The notes under the pieces are model-generated. The model saw only the letters and a list, made by a program, of their open reading frames with translations, had not been told where the DNA came from and did not search any database. A stretch of DNA of 64,000 nucleotides from an uncultured Chloroflexota bacterium (GTDB taxonomy: Bacteria > Chloroflexota > UBA11872 > VXNJ01), in contig CAJWLF010000004.1 in NCBI GenBank assembly GCA_913043205.1, forward strand, positions 1 to 64,000, read 5' to 3'. Shown in pieces: positions 17,848 to 25,937 of this stretch (positions within the stretch are counted from its first letter, which is position 1; each line of letters opens with the position of its first letter). The position numbers and the translations under genes were made by a program.

Positions 17848-19170
17848 TTACCGATATCGGCCCCTGTTGCCACGATGCCTTCTTGTAGGATTCGGATTCA
17901 AATTGCGGCTCTTTCCCGAGGCCGTGCTGTTCTTTGGTGCTGACTTACGTATTGATTCTCCTGGCAGTATTGCGGCACCAGTCTCTCTACGCGTGACGTT
18001 TTGCGGTTGGGTCTCTTTGGGCGTATTAGGGCGAATATCTTCCCAGTATGTTCGCTTGATTCGGCCACCCATCATTTGTTCAATCCTGCCTAGAGATAAT
18101 AGGTCAGTCCCAGCGACTAGCGTAACCGAAACCCCGCTTCTCCCCATGCGACCGGTCCTCCCAACCCTATGCGTAAACATTTCCGGATCCTCTGGAGGGT
18201 CATAATTGATAACTGTTCCTATCGAAGTGATGTCTAATCCTCGTGCGGCTACGTTAGTTGCCAACATTATCTCGCCATGTCCCTTACGAAACCACTCGAG
18301 AATCCGATCTCTTTGTTGTTGAGTAAGATCTCCTTGCAAGGCTTTGACCTTGTATCCGTTATTTGATAGATCGCTCTCAAGTCTTTTAATACCTGCCTTG
18401 GTACGACCAAATACAAGTGTGCTACCTTCACGTGAATTTTCAATCAGCCACTGCAGTGCCTTAGACTTCTCTTGAAGAGGGACTATCAGGACTTCATGTT
18501 CTATGTCTGGCTCCATGGACTCTGTAGCAGGTTCTAACCAATCCGGGTTTTTCAGATAACGATCGAGTAATTTTTGAATACGAGATGGTACTGTGGCGGA
18601 AAAAAGAAGTGTCTGTTGACGATTCGGTAACATCTTTAGAATTGCATCTATGTCTGGGCCAAATCCTTCATCCAGCATTCGGTCAGCTTCATCAAGACAT
18701 AGTATCGATAAACTTTCAACAGACATATTTCCACTGTCAATGTGATCTATCACACGGCCGGGCGTTCCGATAACTATTTGAGCTCCAGATTGCAGTCCCT
18801 CCAATTGAGGTTCATATGAGACACCCCCATAAATTAGTACAGTGCTTACATCACTGCCTTTCAATGCTTCCCGGGCACTATGTTCGATTTGCTGGGCCAA
18901 TTCTCGTGTGGGGGCTAGGACTAGAGCCTGTTGGGACTTATTTGCTGTGTTTACCAGTTGGGCTATTGGAAGCATAAAGGCTAAAGTTTTGCCGGACCCC
19001 GTTGGTGCTTTTCCGACGACATCTCTTCCGCTCAGTATTGCTGGTATGCCATCATTCTGAATCGGCGTAGGTTCGACAATGCCCATAGATTTAAGATTGT
19101 TTGCGGTGCTCTCATCTATACCGAGGTCTATAAAATTAAATGTCAATAACGGATCCATAATAGTTGTCAC
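17848..19170 (-). CDS. DEAD-box ATP-dependent RNA helicase
   Basis: The 440-residue protein has all the DEAD-box motifs in order: Q motif (PTPIQNDGIP), motif I APTGSGKT, Ia PTRELAQQ, GG, TPGR, motif II DEAD, motif III SAT, and motif VI HRVGRTGRMGRSG. The core is followed by about 75 residues rich in Arg, Pro and Asn, a likely RNA-binding tail. It would remodel RNA, for instance in ribosome assembly or mRNA decay. The start is GTG 19170 or ATG 19158; neither has a strong ribosome site. Confidence 0.95.
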   Translation of the reverse strand: MTTIMDPLLTFNFIDLGIDESTANNLKSMGIVEPTPIQNDGIPAILSGRDVVGKAPTGSGKTLAFMLPIAQLVNTANKSQQALVLAPTRELAQQIEHSAREALKGSDVSTVLIYGGVSYEPQLEGLQSGAQIVIGTPGRVIDHIDSGNMSVESLSILCLDEADRMLDEGFGPDIDAILKMLPNRQQTLLFSATVPSRIQKLLDRYLKNPDWLEPATESMEPDIEHEVLIVPLQEKSKALQWLIENSREGSTLVFGRTKAGIKRLESDLSNNGYKVKALQGDLTQQQRDRILEWFRKGHGEIMLATNVAARGLDITSIGTVINYDPPEDPEMFTHRVGRTGRMGRSGVSVTLVAGTDLLSLGRIEQMMGGRIKRTYWEDIRPNTPKETQPQNVTRRETGAAILPGESIRKSAPKNSTASGKSRNLNPNPTRRHRGNRGRYR

Positions 19171-19274
19171 CGAAGTGAGTCTTAGGGCATTGACAGCATC
19201 CAGTCAGCTTCATAGGTATTGACGCTCGATTCGGTATAACGTAGCAACATGCAGCATCAGTATAGCTCGGACAC

Positions 19275-19775
19275 TCACCAAGCGTCTTCGTCCGGATCGA
19301 ATCTGGAGAGGGACGGGCCGGATTGTATTTCGCCTTGTCTGGTGTCTGTTTTTACGTGTAATTCGAACGTTTTTACGAATACCCCGTTAAGACTTATGGA
19401 TAATTGATACGATCCTGATTCTGGCAGCTCTGCTCCCTTATCTAATTGTAACGTCAACATGTTTTCGTTTGCCGGGTTGATGTGTGACGGAGCAACCCAT
19501 TCAACAGAGTAAGACTCTAGGCCACCTGGAGAACGCCATTTGGCAGAAACAATCATGCCTGATTGTAGTCCTGACCAACGCATTGCTATTAACAATGGTT
19601 CAGTAAGCACTCCGGGGTATTCAACTTCTGAAATGGGTGCCCTAATTGCGGGAAGCCCATCTACAATGTCAACTGAATGACAAGCTACGCATTCTAGTAG
19701 TGTTGGTTTCGGTTGACCATGTGATAACAAGTTATCCACATTACTGAAATCTGTCTCTACTAAATTAATATGCAT
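19275..19775 (-). CDS. Hypothetical protein with a CxxCH motif
   Basis: I do not recognise this 166-residue protein. It has a CVACH pattern (residues 34-38), like a c-type heme site, but no signal peptide to take it to the compartment where such heme is attached. The middle and C-terminal parts look like a beta-sandwich (short alternating strands such as YQLSISLNGVFVKTFELHVK), perhaps an Ig-like fold. It is divergent from the cupin gene, with 58 bases between the starts. Confidence 0.6.
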   Translation of the reverse strand: MHINLVETDFSNVDNLLSHGQPKPTLLECVACHSVDIVDGLPAIRAPISEVEYPGVLTEPLLIAMRWSGLQSGMIVSAKWRSPGGLESYSVEWVAPSHINPANENMLTLQLDKGAELPESGSYQLSISLNGVFVKTFELHVKTDTRQGEIQSGPSLSRFDPDEDAW

Positions 19776-19833
19776 GTCGTATTATTCTATATGTATTCAT
19801 GTGTTACCGATGATAAACCCTTGGAGGTATAAA

Positions 19834-20247
19834 GTGCGTGCTAAGGCTCTCAATCCTGAAGATATTGAAGAAGTCACTCGGGGAAGTGGAATTACATCAT
19901 TGCCGTTGTTTGGGGAATGGTCTGGAGCCGGGCAATTTACTACCGGAATGACTGTTTTCCCTCCCGGTAAAGGTATTGCGATGCATCATCACAATGTGGA
20001 GGAGACCGTGGTTATTGTAGATGGAAGTGGGGTTGCGGTGATAGACGGTGAAGAGTTAAAGGTTGGGCAGTATAGTGCTACATGGATCCCTCCCAATGTG
20101 CCACATAGGTTTTATAATTCTGGTGATGAACCCATGAGGATACTGTGGGTGTATGGAGGGGTAGAGGTGACTCGAACTCTAACCGATAGTGGTGAGACAT
20201 TTGCTCATATGTCCGAGGCCGACCGGCAAGTTGGTCAAGAGAATTAG
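19834..20247 (+). CDS. Cupin domain protein
   Basis: A 137-residue single-domain cupin. The first metal motif is visible as HHHNVEETVVIVDGSG (three His and a Glu), and the second as PPNVPHRFYN with its His. Such proteins bind a metal ion and serve as small isomerases, dioxygenases or sugar-binding units. The frame is open from 19774, but GTG 19834 sits 7 bases after ggagg and starts the domain correctly. It lies 38 bases before an enolase-superfamily gene on the same strand, probably an operon, so a role in the same sugar-acid pathway is likely. Confidence 0.85.
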   Translation: MRAKALNPEDIEEVTRGSGITSLPLFGEWSGAGQFTTGMTVFPPGKGIAMHHHNVEETVVIVDGSGVAVIDGEELKVGQYSATWIPPNVPHRFYNSGDEPMRILWVYGGVEVTRTLTDSGETFAHMSEADRQVGQEN

Positions 20248-20285
20248 ATGCGGCATTTGAGCAATTTAGGGAGTAAATTAGTCTT

Positions 20286-21470
20286 ATGAAGATCACGACA
20301 ATTAAAGCTAGAACGCTTGGCGCGACTGAAAATAAACGGTCGATATTCAGTCCTCCAGATGAAGCCATGTTAGGTGGTACGGGGGCTTTCAGGCAAGGTT
20401 CGCAAACTCAACCAGAACCAGCAGCATTGACGGTAGTGGAAATAGGTACTGATGAAGGATTAGTGGGAGTGGGTACTTGCGGCGGATTCAATCTGGCTGC
20501 GGAATCTATAATTCACAAGCATTTTACGCAGCATTTGTTAGGTCAGGATCCCCGTCGTGTTGAATGGATCTGGGACAAGCTCTATATGGAGACTCAACAA
20601 TATGGACTTCGTGGAGCGGTAGTTATGGCTATGAGTGGCGTCGATATCGCTTTGTGGGATCTCTTAGGCAAGATTGCCGAGCAGCCTGTCTACAACTTAA
20701 TAGGTGGAAAGACTAAAGAGCGGGTGCCTTTGTACATGAGTCTTTTGCGCAACTCGGACGGTGTTGAGGGAACTGTGAAGCGGGCAATAAACGATGTGGA
20801 AGCTGGGTTTAGAGCTATGAAATATTTTTTCAGCTACGGACCGCGCCACGGGTTGGAAGGGATGCGCAAAGAGATAGAAATAATTTCGGAGATAAGATCT
20901 GCTATTGGCCCTGATGTCCAATTTATGGTTGATGCCCACATGCTCTGGGAGTTGCCCTATGCGTTGCGCATGATAGATAAGATGGCTGATGCTGATCTAA
21001 ATATTGAGTGGCTAGAGGAACCGGTTCCTCCAGACGACATGGCTGCTCATGAAAGGATTTGCGCTACAAGCCCTATTCCTATAGCTGCTGGTGAACATGC
21101 GCGCACCAGATTTGAGTATTTGGATTTCATTAATGCAGGTGTTTTCTATTTACAACCCGATATAAACAGAGTAGGTGGATTTACAGAAGTGTTGCGCATA
21201 TGTGGGTTAGCAGCAGCACACAGTCGTGCTGTTTGTCCTCACCAAGGTTGGTTGCATAGTTACCATTTGGTTACAGCAAAAAATGTCTGTCCAGTAGGCG
21301 AGTATTTTCCTCGACGGGATCCACTGACCGGCAACTCACTGATCTGGGATGCACTGAACGGAGAGCCTGAAGCTGATGCGGACGGTACGATAGAAGTATC
21401 GGACGCTCCGGGCTTTGGTTGGACAGTAAATGAAGCTGGTGTCACAAAGCATTTGATATCTGCTGATTGA
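20286..21470 (+). CDS. Enolase-superfamily (mandelate racemase/muconate cycloisomerase) enzyme
   Basis: A 394-residue sugar-acid dehydratase or racemase. The capping domain is followed by a barrel with K179 (RAMKYFF), metal ligands D216 (MVDAHM), E244/E245 (WLEEPVPP) and E270 (AAGEHAR), and H319 in CPHQGW as the likely general acid. All key positions are filled, so it should be active; the substrate is probably a hexonate or similar acid. The ribosome site gggag is 10 bases before ATG 20286. It is downstream of the cupin and convergent with a sulfatase gene, one of three such paralogues in the window. Confidence 0.9.
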   Translation: MKITTIKARTLGATENKRSIFSPPDEAMLGGTGAFRQGSQTQPEPAALTVVEIGTDEGLVGVGTCGGFNLAAESIIHKHFTQHLLGQDPRRVEWIWDKLYMETQQYGLRGAVVMAMSGVDIALWDLLGKIAEQPVYNLIGGKTKERVPLYMSLLRNSDGVEGTVKRAINDVEAGFRAMKYFFSYGPRHGLEGMRKEIEIISEIRSAIGPDVQFMVDAHMLWELPYALRMIDKMADADLNIEWLEEPVPPDDMAAHERICATSPIPIAAGEHARTRFEYLDFINAGVFYLQPDINRVGGFTEVLRICGLAAAHSRAVCPHQGWLHSYHLVTAKNVCPVGEYFPRRDPLTGNSLIWDALNGEPEADADGTIEVSDAPGFGWTVNEAGVTKHLISAD

Positions 21471-21517
21471 CTTATCTAGACGGTATTGACGGTTACGGGC
21501 TCAATGTACGGCCTAAA

Positions 21518-22975
21518 TTAGTGAAACGATTTTGGCGCAGGAGTGAAGTTTATTTTCATTCCTGCTGATCGGACAGCAGCTTCTCCTCCGTGTCTGTCAA
21601 CGTGAGCACGCTGGGCTGCAAAGGCTTTTTCGTTTATCGACTCAGGGTTACAAATTTTGCGCAGTTCTAGTTCTAACCTGTCGCAGGTGTCGCTAAACTC
21701 GGGGTTTTGACCTAAGTCATTTAATTCAGTCGGATCTTCTATGAGGTCATATAGCTCGTTAGGGTATTGGTCACCCACGAAATAAACTAACTTATATCGG
21801 TCGTCTTTGATCATAAAGTTTGCTGTTGCTGAAAAAGCTGCATGGTATTCACTAAATACGATTCGGTCGGGATCGTATTCTCCGTGTGCTAATGGCCACA
21901 GGCTAATACCTGGAAGGTCTTCTTCATCTTTGCCTAGAGGCACACCAACACATTCTAATGCCGTAGGGAAAATGTCTACCCATGAAACGTTGCTGGAGCA
22001 AACAGAACCTTTGGGTATGTCTGGTCCCGCCATAATAAATGGCACTGCTGCAGAATCTTCGTACATGCACATTTTGCCCCACAAACCATGCCCTCCTAGC
22101 ATTTCACCGTGGTCTGAGCTGTAGATGATCCGTGTTCGGTCAGCCTGTCCCGACTTATCGAGGGCATCCAGTACTCGACCGATTTGATGATCCATAAATG
22201 TGACTAGACCGTAGTAAGCCGATATACATCGTCGTACTGTTATTTCATCTAGATCTCCATCCGCAGGAAAAAGCCAAGGACGCACTATGTCCCAATATGG
22301 ATGAGAATTCCGATCCTGTTCACGCCATTTCAGTGGCAAATCCACAGTCTCTGGAGGGTACATATCGAAGTATTCTTGTGGGACAGTGAATGGGAAGTGT
22401 GGTGTGACAAAAGATACTAGAGTTGCCCAAGGTTCAGATTTATCCGGTGCTACATTTGTGATCCAGTCCACCGCGTCATCGGCTACGGCTGTGTCAAACC
22501 TAATGTACTGTGAGTCTCCAGGTCCAGCATCCAGAACGTTTTGTATCATCCAATCTTTGGCATCCTGCTCCCACCTAATGGATCCCCAAACGTCACCTAT
22601 ACCGTCTTTTACGTTCATGGAAACTCTCTTTTCGGAGATCCCATTATCATCGGCATCATCTCTATAGTGCAATTTCCCTATCGACGTAAGACTCAAGCCA
22701 TTCTCTTGTAAGCGATGGCCCCACGACGCTGCTTCATTTCCTACATAAGGGTGACCGTTGTCCCAATGTCCAGTCTGGTGTACGTATCTTCCTGTCAAGA
22801 AGGTGGCTCTCGATGGGACGCATATGGGGCAATTGATATATGCATTGTCGAATCGGACTCCCATCTTTGCCAGGCGATCAATGTTGGGGGTCTGTACTAT
22901 GGGGTGTCCGTAACACCCCGTCATTCGACGTGTGTGCTCATCGGACATTAGGAACAGAAAATTCATCGGCTCCAA
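21518..22975 (-). CDS. Sulfatase (choline-sulfatase-like, family 1 of 3)
   Basis: A type I sulfatase that hydrolyses sulfate esters. The active-site motif ICVPSRATF has the Cys (about residue 52) that must be converted to formylglycine, and the SDEHTRR segment near the N-terminus supplies the metal Asp. DHGEMLGGHGLWGK carries later metal ligands. No signal peptide is visible, so it may be cytosolic. The frame opens upstream, but TTG 22975 has aaagagg 6 bases before it and aligns with the starts of the other two sulfatases; length 485 residues. It is divergent from the ABC permease. Confidence 0.92.
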   Translation of the reverse strand: MEPMNFLFLMSDEHTRRMTGCYGHPIVQTPNIDRLAKMGVRFDNAYINCPICVPSRATFLTGRYVHQTGHWDNGHPYVGNEAASWGHRLQENGLSLTSIGKLHYRDDADDNGISEKRVSMNVKDGIGDVWGSIRWEQDAKDWMIQNVLDAGPGDSQYIRFDTAVADDAVDWITNVAPDKSEPWATLVSFVTPHFPFTVPQEYFDMYPPETVDLPLKWREQDRNSHPYWDIVRPWLFPADGDLDEITVRRCISAYYGLVTFMDHQIGRVLDALDKSGQADRTRIIYSSDHGEMLGGHGLWGKMCMYEDSAAVPFIMAGPDIPKGSVCSSNVSWVDIFPTALECVGVPLGKDEEDLPGISLWPLAHGEYDPDRIVFSEYHAAFSATANFMIKDDRYKLVYFVGDQYPNELYDLIEDPTELNDLGQNPEFSDTCDRLELELRKICNPESINEKAFAAQRAHVDRHGGEAAVRSAGMKINFTPAPKSFH

Positions 22976-23121
22976 TAGGGACCTCTTTTCTCGGTGCATT
23001 CTGTGATTGGTAAGACTACTTGTAGTTCCCCAGCATACCGGTCATTGCCGATTCAATGCCAATCCTTTTCATTCACCAGAAAATTGTATAGTTTCTAATT
23101 TGAAATGGAAATTGATATGGC

Positions 23122-23139
23122 GGTTAAGAAACGTTAACC
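23122..23139. promoter_or_regulatory. Operator-like inverted repeat
   Basis: Arms ggttaa and ttaacc are separated by gaaacg in the divergent region between the sulfatase and the ABC permease. It shares the ttaagaa(a)cgtt core with the perfect palindrome 80 bases downstream, so both could bind one regulator. No regulator gene is adjacent. Confidence 0.4.
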
Positions 23140-23204
23140 TGGAGGTTGTCAAGGTGTGGGGTAAATGATTCATTGTGTGGTGTCTAGATGTGCTCGTCGG
23201 AGTT

Positions 23205-23220
23205 TTAAGAACGTTCTTAA
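23205..23220. promoter_or_regulatory. Perfect 16-bp palindrome before the ABC permease
   Basis: The sequence ttaagaacgttcttaa is a perfect palindrome ending one base before the gggaggg ribosome site of the permease (23221-23227). Its place suggests a repressor operator. It also argues that the permease starts at 23234, not at the upstream in-frame ATG 23165, which would make it coding sequence. Confidence 0.5.
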
Positions 23221-23233
23221 GGGAGGGTTAAAA

Positions 23234-24169
23234 TTGGCTCAAGCTAGTAGGGTGAGTAAGAAATTCTGGTCTGGACATCGTGGTGGGATGATGGGTTACG
23301 TGTTTGTTGCGCCATCTATTGTTTTTATAGTGATCTTTGTGGTGCTTCCTATAGCGGCATCTTTTTATTATAGCCTTACGTCTTATGATTTAGTTAAAGC
23401 TCCTAAACTGATAGGACTTGCCAATTATGCCCAGATGCTGGAGGATGAACGTTATTCGCGGGCAATAACAAACACTTTGTATTTTGCTGGTGTTACGGTG
23501 CCAGCAGGGGTTGTTACATCGTTATTGCTTGCTACATTAATTAATAGACAAATCCGTGGTATCTATTTCTACAGAGCTATGTTTTATATGCCAGTTGTTA
23601 GCTCTATGGTGTCGGTGGCTCTCATTTGGCTTTGGTTATACGAGCCCCAATTTGGTCTTTTTAATGACATACTGGAGAGCTTAGGGTTGCCCAGATTGAA
23701 ATGGCTCAGATCTTCTACTACTTCGATGTTGTCGATAATCATTCTTAGTGTGTGGAAAAATATGGGGCTGAATATGGTGATTTATCTGGCAGGATTGCAA
23801 GGGATACCTCCTCATCTAATGGAAGCTGCGGAGATAGATGGGGCTGGCAAATACTCGCAATTTTTCAGAATTACACTGCCGTTACTTGCGCCAACCACAT
23901 ACTTTGTGGTGATTGTGTACTTCATTGGTGCCTTGCAGATGTTCGTTCAGATTTGGGTCATGACTCCGGTCTTTGGGGCGGGAGGTGGTGGTTATCAATT
24001 AGGTGGGCCGGTTGACAGTACTATAACGGTGGTGGTTCTGATTTATGAGAATGCCTTTGCCTATCTGAAGATGGGATATGGTGCGGCTATGTCTGTCGGG
24101 CTATTTGTGGTGATTGCTGGAGTAACACTGATCAATGCAAGACTACTGCGATATGATGTCGGTTATTGA
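23234..24169 (+). CDS. Sugar ABC transporter permease (MalF/UgpA type), orphan
   Basis: A 311-residue inner-membrane permease of the carbohydrate uptake-1 type. About six transmembrane segments are visible, starting with GYVFVAPSIVFIVIFVVLPI. The EAA loop that contacts the ATPase is present (EAAEIDGAGKYSQFFRITLP). TTG 23234 is preferred because gggaggg lies 6-7 bases before it. It is odd that there is no second permease, binding protein or ATPase on either side: upstream is a divergent sulfatase and downstream a convergent enolase-superfamily gene. It either works with parts encoded elsewhere or is left over from a broken operon. Confidence 0.9.
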   Translation: MAQASRVSKKFWSGHRGGMMGYVFVAPSIVFIVIFVVLPIAASFYYSLTSYDLVKAPKLIGLANYAQMLEDERYSRAITNTLYFAGVTVPAGVVTSLLLATLINRQIRGIYFYRAMFYMPVVSSMVSVALIWLWLYEPQFGLFNDILESLGLPRLKWLRSSTTSMLSIIILSVWKNMGLNMVIYLAGLQGIPPHLMEAAEIDGAGKYSQFFRITLPLLAPTTYFVVIVYFIGALQMFVQIWVMTPVFGAGGGGYQLGGPVDSTITVVVLIYENAFAYLKMGYGAAMSVGLFVVIAGVTLINARLLRYDVGY

Positions 24170-24222
24170 TGAGGCTTTTCGGGTAACACATACCTCTAGT
24201 TTTGACTAATGCTGGACGCTTG

Positions 24223-25461
24223 TTAGCGGCCGTCTAATTCTTGGGTTACGGGAGCCTGTTCCATTGAAGGGAACACATCTTCACCGGTATATGGATGCGC
24301 TTCAGCTACTTTCTCATTTAGCTCTATTCCGATGCCTGGATCGGTAGGCGGGATAATGTAACCGTTTTCCCAGCTGATGGGTTCTTTGAGCAAGTCGGCA
24401 TAGAATCCACCGAAAGTTTCTATGCTCTCCTGTATCAGAAAATTGGGTGAGCAAGTTCCAATTTGTATATTGGCTGCTGCTTCTATGGGTCCAGCATACA
24501 GATGTGGAGCCATTTGGGCGTAATGGGCTTCAGCCATGCCGGCAATCTTTTTAGCTTCCAATATGCCTCCCACTCGGGCCAGTGCGGGCTGAAGGATAGA
24601 GGCCGCCTGAGTAGATAAAACATCGGCAAATTCGTATTTACTTACAAGGCGTTCACCAGTTGCGATTGGGATACTGGTAGATCTAGCAACTCGGGCCATT
24701 TCATCTCTGTTCTCGGGCGGAGTAGGTTCTTCAAACCAGAGCGGATCAAAGGGCTCTAGTCTTCTGGCCAATCTGATGGCACTTGAGGTTGTCATTTGCC
24801 CGTGTGTTTTTACTAAAAGGTCGCAATGACTTCCGGCAACCTCACGCATGTTTTTTGTTACCAATTCTGCGTTGTCAAGAGATGCGAGTGAAAGTTGACG
24901 CGGATCGAAAGAACCCATTGGCATTACGGGATCAAAGCCGACAGCTGTAAAGCCTAACTCTATGTAGTGTTCTGCTCTCTTGGGAGCTATTTCAGGATCT
25001 CCGTGATAGTGGGTTGTATCCAAACTGGCATCGTATTGAGATTTATCTTCTGATGGCTCTGGGGGGTACAGGTAGGTATAAGACCTCAGTCGCTCGTTTA
25101 CTTGTCCACCCAGCAGGTTGTAAACGGGTTGATTAAGGGCTTTGCCAACGATATCCCAGCATGCAATTTCTATGCCACTCATTATTCCGCCCATAGTTAA
25201 CTCTGGGTGGTGGCTATAACCGCTTGCATAAAGAATTCGCCAAATAGTTTCAATATTAAATGGGCTTTGACCAAGTACATAGCGTTCGACGACGTCCTCG
25301 ATCATCAGACACACTTTTTGTGGTGAAAACGGTACTCCATACGCTTCACCGTATCCTGACAAACCATCGTCTGTTGTCAGTTTAAGAAATACCCAACTTA
25401 GTCCGCCTCGATGTGGAGGTGGAGTTGCGACTGCCCACGTCTTTAAATCTACCAACTTCAT
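24223..25461 (-). CDS. Enolase-superfamily protein with non-standard active site
   Basis: This 412-residue protein has the full two-domain architecture: capping domain (1-125), barrel, FEEPTPPE (243-250), TGERL (268-272) and APHLYAGP (318-325). Two usual key positions differ. The strand that normally carries the general-base Lys reads GFTAVGFDP, with Gly at 175; the first metal-Asp position in the strand before the THGQ turn is Lys (K218, LLVKTHGQ). H220 or other residues may take over. Some COG4948 relatives have a THGQ turn, so the Asp loss may be a subfamily trait, while the Lys-to-Gly change looks less usual. Function is uncertain: a different reaction or a binding role. Confidence 0.82.
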   Translation of the reverse strand: MKLVDLKTWAVATPPPHRGGLSWVFLKLTTDDGLSGYGEAYGVPFSPQKVCLMIEDVVERYVLGQSPFNIETIWRILYASGYSHHPELTMGGIMSGIEIACWDIVGKALNQPVYNLLGGQVNERLRSYTYLYPPEPSEDKSQYDASLDTTHYHGDPEIAPKRAEHYIELGFTAVGFDPVMPMGSFDPRQLSLASLDNAELVTKNMREVAGSHCDLLVKTHGQMTTSSAIRLARRLEPFDPLWFEEPTPPENRDEMARVARSTSIPIATGERLVSKYEFADVLSTQAASILQPALARVGGILEAKKIAGMAEAHYAQMAPHLYAGPIEAAANIQIGTCSPNFLIQESIETFGGFYADLLKEPISWENGYIIPPTDPGIGIELNEKVAEAHPYTGEDVFPSMEQAPVTQELDGR

Positions 25462-25665
25462 AACTAGCCCCCTGGAAATGTAATCACAACAATAATCTGA
25501 GTGTCATCCACACTATCATTTTCGGATCATCAAGCAAAACTCGGTATTTTGTGCGTGCCGTCAGATTGGGTCGGAGGCTACGTAGTCACTGAGTTACTTG
25601 CTGACTGTTTAGCTAACTTATTGAAGTCTGCATTTGAGTTACCAGCACAGATTAATGATCGTTGC

Positions 25666-25919
25666 TCAATTAGTTTGTTCCAAATAGGTATCTATGTGGA
25701 TCCCTAATGCTTGATCGGCCTTCTCCAAGCTCATTCTGTGCGCGGCCCTGCTATCTAGATGTACTGCGATTGCGGCCAGGTCAGATGCCCTAAAAATACT
25801 ACCTTTGATTATCAGGTACTATCATCCTGCTTATTTTAGTGTGGCAAACCGAGGGTGTGACCCATCTCGTGGCGACAAACACGGCAGGCATGACAATAGT
25901 CCTCACAACTATCCGCGTC
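25666..25919 (-). pseudogene. Decayed zinc metalloprotease (metzincin-type) remnant
   Basis: The 476-base gap between the enolase-superfamily gene and the next sulfatase has no intact gene. On the minus strand a frame between two stops contains VCRHEMGHTLGLPH, with the full HExxHxxGxxH zinc motif at 25839-25871. A stop follows at once, then NKQDDST and another stop. In a shifted frame 25666-25818 continues with ASDLAAIAVHLDSRAA, like the HD..QL..IY.HLD tail after the zinc motif in some bacterial metalloproteases. The upstream part is missing, cut off where the sulfatase gene now ends (25938). This is a fossil with a stop, a frameshift and a truncation. The tail comparison is from memory. Confidence 0.6.
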
Positions 25920-25937
25920 TTAGATGAAAAAAATTAA

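Noticed and set aside
25501..25707. A 68-codon plus-strand frame in the gap before the second sulfatase
   Set aside because: No ribosome site and no motifs; the minus strand of the same region carries the metalloprotease remnant.
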